Shown piece by piece: positions 44,521-52,850 of a stretch of DNA of 52,850 bases. Source of the DNA: an uncultured Clostridia bacterium (GTDB lineage: Bacteria; Bacillota; Clostridia; Oscillospirales; Oscillospiraceae). The position numbers and the translations under genes are program-made. Positions within the stretch are counted from its first letter, which is position 1; every line of letters begins with the position of its first letter. The notes under the pieces were generated by a model that was not told where the DNA came from, searched no databases, and saw only the letters and a list, made by a program, of their open reading frames with translations. The stretch covers positions 1-52,850 of the forward strand of contig CAMHMZ010000015.1 of assembly GCA_946186375.1 (NCBI GenBank), given 5' to 3'.

Positions 44521-46700
44521 ATGCTCCCGCTGAGGCGCCCGCGGAAGAGCCCGCGGAAGCCCCTGCTGAGGAGCCCGCGGCCGAGGAGCCGGCCGGCTAT
44601 CAGCCCACCGGCGCTCAGCTCGTTGCCGGCAAGGAATACGGCGTGGATTATACCTCGCTGTATGAGCAGTTCGGCAAGGAAGCTTCCATCGCTGACGTTG
44701 AGGAAGACGCCTCCACCGGCCTTGCTTACCTGAACGTCAACGGCGAGAGCTACGAGCTCGGCCTGGACTTCCTGACCATGGCGATGGTTTACAACACCAA
44801 TCCCGAAGGCACCTCCTTCGAGACCGAGGACGACGTTTACGCCGCCTGGTGGAAGTACTACATCACCCGCTGGAACTACCTGCTGCCTGAGATCCCCCTG
44901 TACTCCAACGAGTACTATGACGTCTACAACGCCAAGATCATCGGCGTCGACGAGCACCCCACCAACCCGTTCTGGGGCCCCGCGCGCGCTCTGATCGACT
45001 GGAGCAGCGAGAAGGACGACCACTCCTTCATCCTGGGCAACACCACCGACCTGTCCGGCAAGCTCCGTCTCTCCACCTTTGCCGCTTCTTCCCCCAGCGC
45101 TTCCGATAACGACGTCTCCTTCATGGTCAACGGCCTCGAGACCGTTGTCACCACCAAGGAGGGCGGCTACGTTGTCAACCCGACCGTCGTGAAGAACCTC
45201 GAGACCGTCGAGAACGAGGATGGCACCGCCACCTACACCATCGAGATCTATGACGACCTGGTCTTCTCCGATGGCTCCCCCATCACCGCGAAGAACTACC
45301 TCTACGGCACCATGGTTTGGTCCTCTCCCGTCGGCACTGAGGCTCAGGGCCGCGACGGCAAGAGCCTGTCCACCGTCGGCGTCAACGAGTTTGCTGCTTA
45401 CGACGGCACCAACGAGGGCGAAGGCGTGAGCAAGGTCTTCTCCGGCCTGCGCCTGCTGGGCGACTACACCTTCTCCGTCACCGTCAGCGCTGACTACTAT
45501 CCGTACTTCTACGCTCTGTCCTACGCTGCGTTCAGCCCCGACTACAAGGATCTGTGGCTCGGCGCCGATGCTGACATCGCCGACGACGGCGAGGGCGTGT
45601 ACTTCACCGGCAACTTCTACGAGAAGGACGGCGACAGCTTCAAGCTCGCCAAGCACATCGCTGAGTCCGCTTACGACAACTCCACCGCCAACTACCCGTT
45701 CTCCGGCCCCTACGTGGTCGAGAGCTACGACGCCTCCGCCAAGGAAGCCACTCTGAAGATCAACCCGAACTTTAAGGGCAACTACGAAGGCACCAAGCCC
45801 CAGATCGAGACCATCATCTACAAGAAGATCATCTCCGAGACCCAGCTGAGCGACCTGCTGTCCGGCGGCGTTGACTGCCTGGCCGGCATCACCGGCGGCG
45901 ACGAGACCAACGAGGCCATCAAGGCTGCTGACGACTCCAACGGCGGCTTTGTCTACACGCACTACAGCCGCGCCGGCTACGGCAAGCTCGGCTTCCGTGC
46001 TGACTTTGGCCCCGTGCAGTTCACCGAGGTCCGTCAGGCCATCGCTTACTGCATGGATCGCGCCACCTTCGCGAAGGACTTCACCGGCGGCTACGGCGGC
46101 GTTGTTGACGGCCCGTACTACACCGGTTCCTGGATGTACAAGGCTGCTGTTGAGCAGGGCATGCTCCTTGACGCGTACGACACCTCCGCCGACTCCGCCA
46201 TCGCGGTGCTCGAGGCTGGCGGCTGGGTCTACAACGCCGAGGGCGGCGAGTACACCGAGGGCGTCCGCTACAAGAAGATCCCGGGTGAGTATGCCACCGA
46301 GAACGACAAGAACTTCCAGTCTGTCGACGGCGCTTACAAGACCGTGGAGATCGACGGCGACTACTACATGCCTCTGGTCCTCAACTGGTACGGCACGGTC
46401 GACAACACCTTCACGGTGCTGCTCGTGACCGGCTTCCAGGAGGCCGACAACATCAAGCAGGCGGGCTTCGCTGTGTACAACACCACCGGCGACTTCGCCC
46501 CGATGCTCGACGAGCTCTACCAGCAGCAGGTTTACGGCTACTACTCCGGCACCCCGATGTACACCTGCTTCAACTTCGCTACCGGCTTCAACTCCGCCGT
46601 GTACGACTTTGCCTACAACATGACTATCGACCCGTCCCTGTACGACGACTACAGCCAGTACTACTACAAGGATGCCGCCGATATCTACTGGCTTGCCTGA
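44394..46700 (+). CDS. Peptide ABC transporter substrate-binding lipoprotein, right operon
   Basis: Surface lipoprotein of 768 residues, SBP_bac_5 family. The lipoprotein signal ends LAAC (C23), then comes an Ala/Pro/Glu linker to about residue 65. The binding domain has typical landmarks such as YTIEIYDDLVFSDGSPITAK, PFSGPYVVESYD and VRQAIAYCMDR. It is rich in aromatic and acidic residues. First gene of the right operon, following a strong promoter. The substrate is not evident; dipeptides to oligopeptides are the family norm. Confidence 0.94.
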   Translation: MKNTKKLLALLLALAMVFALAACGNQTQAPAEQPAAEEPAPADAPAEAPAEEPAEAPAEEPAAEEPAGYQPTGAQLVAGKEYGVDYTSLYEQFGKEASIADVEEDASTGLAYLNVNGESYELGLDFLTMAMVYNTNPEGTSFETEDDVYAAWWKYYITRWNYLLPEIPLYSNEYYDVYNAKIIGVDEHPTNPFWGPARALIDWSSEKDDHSFILGNTTDLSGKLRLSTFAASSPSASDNDVSFMVNGLETVVTTKEGGYVVNPTVVKNLETVENEDGTATYTIEIYDDLVFSDGSPITAKNYLYGTMVWSSPVGTEAQGRDGKSLSTVGVNEFAAYDGTNEGEGVSKVFSGLRLLGDYTFSVTVSADYYPYFYALSYAAFSPDYKDLWLGADADIADDGEGVYFTGNFYEKDGDSFKLAKHIAESAYDNSTANYPFSGPYVVESYDASAKEATLKINPNFKGNYEGTKPQIETIIYKKIISETQLSDLLSGGVDCLAGITGGDETNEAIKAADDSNGGFVYTHYSRAGYGKLGFRADFGPVQFTEVRQAIAYCMDRATFAKDFTGGYGGVVDGPYYTGSWMYKAAVEQGMLLDAYDTSADSAIAVLEAGGWVYNAEGGEYTEGVRYKKIPGEYATENDKNFQSVDGAYKTVEIDGDYYMPLVLNWYGTVDNTFTVLLVTGFQEADNIKQAGFAVYNTTGDFAPMLDELYQQQVYGYYSGTPMYTCFNFATGFNSAVYDFAYNMTIDPSLYDDYSQYYYKDAADIYWLA

Positions 46701-46740
46701 GTAAGCCACTGACCCTTGGAGCCTCGGCTCCGATTGTCGC

Positions 46741-46774
46741 AAACACAGGGTGGGCGCAAGCCCATCCTGTGTTT
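46741..46774 (+). other. Intercistronic hairpin after the right binding-protein gene
   Basis: AAACACAGGGTGGGC and GCCCATCCTGTGTTT pair (one G-U) around GCAA, 40 bases past the stop, without a T run. It matches in position the hairpin of the left operon. The rest of the gap to 46981 is GC-rich with small palindromes (around 46905-46940) and no gene. Confidence 0.65.
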
Positions 46775-46981
46775 GTGGATTATACAAACCAAATCTTTCC
46801 ACATCTGAAGCCCACATTTTGAGGGAAAAAGAGAGAGAGAACACAAAACAGGCGAATCGACCGCGCTCCGTTTAAGAGCTTGGCTCTGCGGAGGACGGCT
46901 GTCCGCTTCCCGGCGGACGGCGGGGCGGGAGCGCCGCCCCGAAAATCAAACGCCGCTCTGGCGGCAGACGGGAGAATGACT

Positions 46982-48040
46982 ATGGGAAAATACGTCTTAA
47001 AGAGGATCGGATACATGCTCCTCGTGCTTGTGATCCTGTCCATCCTCATGTTTTTGATATATAACCTCATCCCCAACAACCGCGCCTACACCGACGCGCG
47101 CAACGACATGGTCACCATGAAGAACATGCTCAAGGGCAAGAGCGAGGCGGAGAAGGAAGCCTTCTTCCAGCAGCGCTATGAGGAGTATCAGCGCCTCTAC
47201 GGCACGGACACCGACAACCAGGCTGTCCGCTACCTGCGCTGGATCGGTCTGGCGCCCAACTACTACGGCAAGTACGACGGCCTTCTGCAGGGCAACTTCG
47301 GCTACTCCTACGAGCTGAAGGACGAGGTGGTCAACGTCATCAAGGAGCCGATGAAGAACACCATCTTCATCAACATCTTTGCCACGATCCTCGCCCTCGG
47401 CATCACGATCCCCCTCGGCATCAAGCTCGCCGTGAAAAAGGGGAGCAGGCTTGACCAGACCGTGCAGGTGCTCACCCTGCTGGGCTACAGTCTGCCGGCT
47501 TTTTTGATCTGTATCGTGTTCATATGGATTTTCTGCTCCGTGCTGGGCTGGTTCCCGCCGAGCGGCATGAAGACCCCCGGCACGAACTACACGCCCGGCA
47601 GCTGGATCTGGTTCAAGGACCGCATGTATTACATGGCCCTGCCCCTCATCACCATGACCTTCTGCTCGCTGGGCGGCATGACCCGTTACGTCCGCGCCTC
47701 GATGATCGACGCGCTGGGCATGGACTGCATCCGCACCGCGCGCGCCAAGGGCGTCAACGAGAAGGTCGTCATCTATTCCCACGCCTGGCGAAACGCCCTG
47801 ATCCCCATCGTCACGCTGGTCGTCGGCTGGTTCCTCGGCATCTTCGGCGGCTCGCTGATGTTCGAGCAGGTCTTCGGCATCAACGGCATGGGCAAGCTGA
47901 TGATCCAGGCGCTGCGTACCGCGGACTCCGACGTCATCGTGCTGCTGCAGATGTTCTACGTGTTCGTGTCGCTGCTGGGCAACCTCATCATCGACCTTGT
48001 CTACGGTCTGGTCGATCCGCGTATCCGCGTCAGCGCATAA
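46982..48040 (+). CDS. oppB: Peptide ABC transporter permease (OppB/DppB type), right operon
   Basis: Membrane subunit of 352 residues. TM1 is near the N-terminus (YMLLVLVILSILMFLIYNLIP), then an extracellular segment of about 95 residues that is highly charged (MLKGKSEAEKEAFFQQRYEE). The five remaining helices and the EAA loop ARAKGVNEKVVIYSHAWRNAL follow, ending LVDPRIRVSA. The ATG at 46982 follows GGGAGA; longer upstream readings lack a ribosome site. It is a DppB-like subunit clearly different from its left-operon counterpart. Confidence 0.94.
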   Translation: MGKYVLKRIGYMLLVLVILSILMFLIYNLIPNNRAYTDARNDMVTMKNMLKGKSEAEKEAFFQQRYEEYQRLYGTDTDNQAVRYLRWIGLAPNYYGKYDGLLQGNFGYSYELKDEVVNVIKEPMKNTIFINIFATILALGITIPLGIKLAVKKGSRLDQTVQVLTLLGYSLPAFLICIVFIWIFCSVLGWFPPSGMKTPGTNYTPGSWIWFKDRMYYMALPLITMTFCSLGGMTRYVRASMIDALGMDCIRTARAKGVNEKVVIYSHAWRNALIPIVTLVVGWFLGIFGGSLMFEQVFGINGMGKLMIQALRTADSDVIVLLQMFYVFVSLLGNLIIDLVYGLVDPRIRVSA

Positions 48041-48053
48041 GGAGGTGCGAAGA

Positions 48054-49991
48054 ATGAATAAGAAAAAAGGCTTCTTCGCCACCATCGGCGGCTGGTTCAA
48101 GCGCGCCTTCTTCGGCGGCAGCAACACCATGGCCAAGGAGATGGAGGAGGATCCCTCGAAGCACGTCGAGGAGATCGTCACTCCCTTCAAGCAGATCATG
48201 CGCGGCTTCTTCGAGCGCAAGATCGCCGTCGGCGCCATCATCGTCGTCATCCTCATGTTCCTGCTGGCCTTTATCGGCCCGCTGTGCATGCCCAAGTACT
48301 ACCACTCCTACACCGAGATCACCCAGAAGAACGTGCCGCCAACGATGAGCATGATGCGCGTTCCCAACGAGCTGAAGAACGACATCAAGATGATCGACAG
48401 CTTCGGCAGCTTCACCGTCGGCCTCTCCAACGCCGGCAAGGTCTACGTCTGGGGCTCCACGAAGATCGGCACCACGGGCGTTGACCTGAAGGACATCCCC
48501 CAGGAGATCCGCGATGCGAAGATCGAATTCGTCGCCGCCGGCATCGACCACGCCGTCGCGATCGACGACCAGGGCAAGGTCCACTGCTGGGGCTACAGCA
48601 AGCTCGGCCAGTACGGCTATTTCGACCCCGCCCAGTATCCCAACATCCTCTCCGAGCCGGATGAGCTCCTCAACGGCACCATCGACGTCGCCAACATCAA
48701 GAAGGTCACCTGCGGCTATCAGTGCACGGCGATCCTCATGAACGACGGCAGCTACTACCTCTGGGGCAACAAGAACGTCTACCAGAACATCGAGAACTTC
48801 ACGGCTCTGCGCCAGCTGGAAGACATCGACTTCTCTCTCAACTACATCGTCGGCATCACCGACGGCAACAGCATCTACACCGGCAAGCGCGGCCTCTACG
48901 ACCAGTACCGCGCGAACATCGGCGAAAAGACCCTGCCTGCCCGCGAGTTCCTCAAGGGCCGCAAGATCATCGCCGTCTACACCACAAGCAACAACGTCTG
49001 CGGCGAGCTGGAGGACGGCAGTGTCTTCTTCACCGGCGACTTTGCCTCCAACAGCCTCCCGATGCCCGCGCTGCACGAGAACGAGCGCTTCGTCACCCTC
49101 TGCTCCGGTACCTACCACTACACGGGCCTGACCACCGAGGGACGCGTCCTCTCCTGGGGCGGCAACGTCCTTGACCAGTGCGAGACGCCCAAGGATCTCA
49201 GCGGCACCACCCGCATCTACGCCGGCGCCTTCCAGAGCTACGCGGTCAACGACAACAACGAGCTCGTCGGCAAGTGGGGCCTCAAGGGCTACCTCTTCGG
49301 CACCGACAGCTACGGTGCGAACATCTTCCAGCGCATCATTCAGGGCGGTAAGATGACCATGACCATCGGCGCGGTCGCCGTCATCATCTCCACGCTCATC
49401 GGCATCATCATCGGCTGTCTCTCCGGCTACTTCGGCGGTCAGGTCGACATCCTGCTGATGCGTGTGACCGAGATCGTCTCGGCCATTCCGTTCCTGCCCT
49501 TCGCGCTGATCCTGACCTCCGTCATGGCGCAGTCGGATATCAGCGAGAACAACAAGATCCTCATTCTGATGGTGATCCTGGGCGTGCTGACTTGGCCGGG
49601 CCTGGCCCGTATGGTCCGCGGCCAGGTGCTGGCGGCCCGAGAGAACGAATACGTCACCGCGGCCAAGGCCATGGGCGTGAAGGAGGGCGTGATCGCCTTC
49701 AAGCACATCCTGCCCAACATCATCTCCATCATCCTGGTCTCTCTGACGCTGGACTTCGCCGGCTGCATGCTGACCGAGTCCTCGCTGAGCTACCTCGGCT
49801 TCGGCGTCACCTACCCGCGTCCGACCTGGGGCAACATGCTCAACGGCGCCAACAACCTGACCATCATCAAGAACTTCTGGTGGCAGTGGGTGTTCACCTC
49901 GATCTTCCTGGCCATCACCTGTATCTGCATCAACATCGTCGGCGATACCCTGCGCGACGTCATGGACCCGAAGTCCGACCGCGATAAGTAA
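48054..49991 (+). CDS. oppC: Peptide ABC transporter permease (OppC type) with extracellular RCC1-like beta-propeller
   Basis: A 645-residue permease, about twice the normal 300. Residues 1-55 are cytoplasmic and TM1 is 57-78. After a short linker come seven repeats of about 25 core residues, at roughly 111-135, 157-181, 215-239, 255-279, 305-329, 346-370 and 386-410. Several show the RCC1 pattern (VAAGIDHAVAIDDQGKVHCWG, VLSWGG), which suggests a seven-bladed propeller outside the membrane. Directly afterwards the ordinary OppC motif resumes (YLFGTDSYGANIFQRII) with five helices and the EAA loop TAAKAMGVKEGVIAFKHILP. The ATG at 48054 follows AAGGAGG, 13 bases after oppB. No stop or frameshift suggests a fusion artefact. 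Confidence 0.93.
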   Translation: MNKKKGFFATIGGWFKRAFFGGSNTMAKEMEEDPSKHVEEIVTPFKQIMRGFFERKIAVGAIIVVILMFLLAFIGPLCMPKYYHSYTEITQKNVPPTMSMMRVPNELKNDIKMIDSFGSFTVGLSNAGKVYVWGSTKIGTTGVDLKDIPQEIRDAKIEFVAAGIDHAVAIDDQGKVHCWGYSKLGQYGYFDPAQYPNILSEPDELLNGTIDVANIKKVTCGYQCTAILMNDGSYYLWGNKNVYQNIENFTALRQLEDIDFSLNYIVGITDGNSIYTGKRGLYDQYRANIGEKTLPAREFLKGRKIIAVYTTSNNVCGELEDGSVFFTGDFASNSLPMPALHENERFVTLCSGTYHYTGLTTEGRVLSWGGNVLDQCETPKDLSGTTRIYAGAFQSYAVNDNNELVGKWGLKGYLFGTDSYGANIFQRIIQGGKMTMTIGAVAVIISTLIGIIIGCLSGYFGGQVDILLMRVTEIVSAIPFLPFALILTSVMAQSDISENNKILILMVILGVLTWPGLARMVRGQVLAARENEYVTAAKAMGVKEGVIAFKHILPNIISIILVSLTLDFAGCMLTESSLSYLGFGVTYPRPTWGNMLNGANNLTIIKNFWWQWVFTSIFLAITCICINIVGDTLRDVMDPKSDRDK

Positions 49992-50003
49992 GGAGGGGAA
50001 GAG

Positions 50004-50982
<979 letters not shown>

Positions 50983-51002
<20 letters not shown>

Positions 51003-52515
51003 GAAGGTCCTGCTGAAGATCTCCAACCTCAAGCAGTATTTCCCGGTGGGCCACGGCCTGTTCAACAAGGCCAACGACGGCATCTCCCTCGATATCTACG
51101 AAGGCGAGACCCTCGGCCTTGTCGGCGAGAGCGGCTGCGGCAAGTCCACCTTCGGGCGCACGGTCCTGCAGCTCTACCGCCAGACCGACGGCCGCACCAT
51201 GTACTACGGCGCCTCCCTCGACGAGCTGGCGCCCCGCTATGTCAGCGATACCTATAACCATCTGGAGAAGTATATCAAGAAGCTCCACGGCCTGCAGGAA
51301 AAGCGCGACCAGCTGCAGAAGGAATACGACGCGGCGGACGAGCAGAAGCGCCTGCACCTGGCCAACAACCTCTCCAGCGCGAAGAAGGCGGCCAACGACG
51401 CCTATCTGAACATCGCCAACCTCGTCGGCGGCTTCATGTCCGTCAAGGAGCTCGGCCCCGTCATCAAGCTCTACAAGGAGCGCTACCAGGCCTGCCTGCA
51501 GCTGCACGACCACATCGAGAAGCGCCGCCCGGTCCGTCTCGACTATGACGAGGCGGAGTTCCAGCTGTCGAAGCTGACTGCTGAGGACAAAAATTACGCC
51601 TCCGTCCAGGAGAAGAAGGCCAAATTCGGCGCCAGACTTGCCGAATGGGACAAGACGCTTGAGAGCGACCGCGCGGCCATCCGCACCATTGACGAGCAGC
51701 TCGACGCCCTGCGCGCCCAGCATGCCGGGGACGAGGAGTTCCAGAAGCACGAAGCGCTGCGCGACGAGGGCATCGACCTGGCCCGCCTCAGCTATAACGA
51801 GGCCCGTCAGCTGCGCTGCCAGATGCAGTACATCTTCCAGGATCCCTACTCCTCCCTCAACCCCCGCATGACCATCGGCAACATCATCAGCGAGGGCCTG
51901 ATCGCGCACAAGTACTTCAAGAAGAACGACGAGCGCATGCAGGCGGAGGTCATCAAGGTCATGGACGAGTGCGGCCTGGCCGACTATTTCGTCTACCGCT
52001 TCCCGCACCAGTTCTCCGGCGGCCAGCGCCAGCGTATCTGCATCGCGCGCTCCCTGGCCGTGCGGCCGAAGTTCGTCGTCTGCGACGAGGCCGTCTCCGC
52101 GCTGGACGTGTCGATCCAGAGCCAGATTTTGAACCTGCTGTCCGACCTCAAGGAGCAGCAGCACCTGACTTACCTCTTCATCACGCACGATCTGTCGGTC
52201 GTCAAGTACATCTCCGACCGCATCGGCGTCATGTACCTGGGCAACCTCGTGGAGCTGGCCGAGTCGGAGGAGATCTTCCGCAACCCGGTCCACCCCTACA
52301 CCGAGGCCCTGCTCGACTCCATCCCCACGACGGAGGAGAAGAAGGATCTGATCGTGCTCGAGGGCGATATCCCGAGCCCGGTCAACCCGCCGAAGGGCTG
52401 CAAGTTCCACACGCGCTGCAAGTACTGCACCGAGATCTGCACCCACGTCGTCCCCGAGTGGGAGGAGGTCAGCCCCAACCACTTCGTGGCCTGCCACCAC
52501 AAGCTGCAGCACTGA
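50983..52515 (+). CDS. oppF: Peptide ABC transporter ATP-binding protein (OppF type) with large coiled-coil insertion
   Basis: ATPase of 510 residues; usual OppF is 310-340. Walker A is GESGCGKST (48-56). After the strand around residue 75, about 195 residues (78-272) are inserted, mostly charged helices with heptad-like patterning (KLHGLQEKRDQLQKEYDAAD; KKAKFGARLAEWDKTLESDR). The core then resumes at QLRCQMQYIFQDPYSSLNPR with Q-loop Q286, signature [12 protein letters not shown] (344-355), Walker B VVCDEAVSALD and H-loop ITHDLSVV. A C-terminal cysteine cluster (CKFHTRCKYC) is present. All catalytic parts are intact, so the insertion is probably tolerated or regulatory. Confidence 0.94.
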
Positions 52516-52518
52516 GTC

Positions 52519-52734
52519 ATGGGTATCTTCAGCAAGTATGAGCGCGCGCGCAAGGCGCAGCAGCAGATCAACGCTTCGCAGGGGATCCGCCCCGTGAAGG
52601 AGGATCACGAGGAGAAGCTCGAAAAGAACGACTTCTTCGCCCTCTGGGCCTCCGCCATGCTGACGATCTTTCCCGCCGCGGCGGGCGCAGTGCTCCTGCT
52701 GGGCGCGATCGCCTGGCTTTTGATCCCGAAATAA
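52519..52734 (+). CDS. Small single-pass membrane protein at the end of the right opp operon
   Basis: A 71-residue protein of unknown function. The first 40 residues are basic/acidic and probably cytoplasmic. Residues about 44-68 form one membrane helix (MLTIFPAAAGAVLLLGAIAWLL), ending IPK. It begins three bases after the oppF stop and is followed by the operon terminator, so it belongs to the transporter operon by position. No family recognised. Confidence 0.75.
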   Translation: MGIFSKYERARKAQQQINASQGIRPVKEDHEEKLEKNDFFALWASAMLTIFPAAAGAVLLLGAIAWLLIPK

Positions 52735-52740
52735 CAGAGA

Positions 52741-52787
52741 AAAAACCATCCCTGAAAAATGCAGTTTTTCAAGGATGGTTTTTTTAG
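52741..52787 (+). terminator. Terminator of the right opp operon
   Basis: AAAAACCATCCCTGAAAAA and its near-perfect inverse around TGCAG, ending in TTTTTTT. Confidence 0.9.
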
Positions 52788-52850
52788 TTTTCAGAAGTCA
52801 GTTTTCAGTTTTCAGAAGTCAGTTTTCAGTTTTCAGAAGTCAGTTTTCAG
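52786..52850. repeat. CAGTTTT/CAGAAGT heptamer array (runs off the window)
   Basis: AGTTTTCAGAAGTCAGTTTT followed by repeating CAGTTTT and CAGAAGT heptamers to the last base. Same family as the borders of the four-helix-bundle cassette; it starts inside the T run of the operon terminator. Confidence 0.85.

Noticed and set aside
44367..46844. 825-codon open frame antisense to the right binding-protein gene
   Set aside because: Shadow with valine/glycine-rich low-complexity composition.
48054..49991. Sequencing or assembly fusion of a permease with an RCC1 gene
   Set aside because: Frame and codon style are continuous, the insert sits exactly at a permissive loop, and permease motifs flank it in the correct order with no duplicate start or stop.

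Overview
The window is about 53 kb of GC-rich, tightly packed bacterial chromosome. It reads as a Gram-positive, spore-associated anaerobe of the class Clostridia, most like the Oscillospiraceae and related gut genera. This placement is inferred from gene content: a LysM/GH18 germination-type protein, a YlmC/YmxH sporulation protein, IreB, a Noc/ParB-like protein, a T-box in front of pheST, a yybP-ykoY (Mn) riboswitch in front of a P-type ATPase, dgt-dnaG-rpoD in a row, and many short dispersed repeats. No rRNA, tRNA, CRISPR array or prophage is visible. The 5' edge cuts through a glutamate synthase small-subunit-type gene; the 3' edge cuts through a repeat.

Layout. 1-6 kb: end of the FAD/NADPH oxidoreductase, a LysM-GH18 hydrolase divergent from oligoendopeptidase F, and a secreted LRR/Fn3 protein. 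6-13 kb: a glycogen/alpha-glucan cluster (glgB, glgA, a GH13 hydrolase) behind a clear sigma-A promoter, divergent from a degenerate histidine-phosphatase-like gene. 13-17.5 kb: the macromolecular-synthesis genes dgt, dnaG and rpoD, with a four-helix-bundle (S23-type) gene wedged between dgt and dnaG and bracketed by heptamer repeats. 18-28.6 kb: housekeeping genes mostly on the minus strand (YigZ, GNAT, hflX, ylmC, noc-like, P-type ATPase, ychF, lipid kinase, cdsA) and one small DUF1858 gene on the plus strand. 29-36 kb: a HerA-like ATPase, ireB, pheST, a glutaredoxin-like protein and a DUF3899-type membrane protein.

36-52.7 kb holds two complete peptide-type ABC importer operons pointing away from each other, with one tyrosine recombinase gene between them. 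The left operon (minus strand) has the Ami/Opp layout and subunit sizes. The right operon (plus strand) is unusual: its OppC-type permease carries seven RCC1-like repeats between TM1 and the core, and its OppF-type ATPase carries a coiled-coil insertion of about 190 residues before the Q-loop. The two binding-protein genes share a nearly identical leader and signal-peptide region in inverted orientation around the recombinase. Only one strong promoter is visible between them, which raises the possibility of an invertible promoter switch.

The window is also rich in small repeats: degenerate heptamer arrays (CAGTTTT, GAGGAGT/GAGGAAT and GGAATTC types), palindromic GTAGGGG elements with imperfect terminal inverted repeats, and 60-195 bp long-hairpin elements. 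Many sit on or directly after stop codons.
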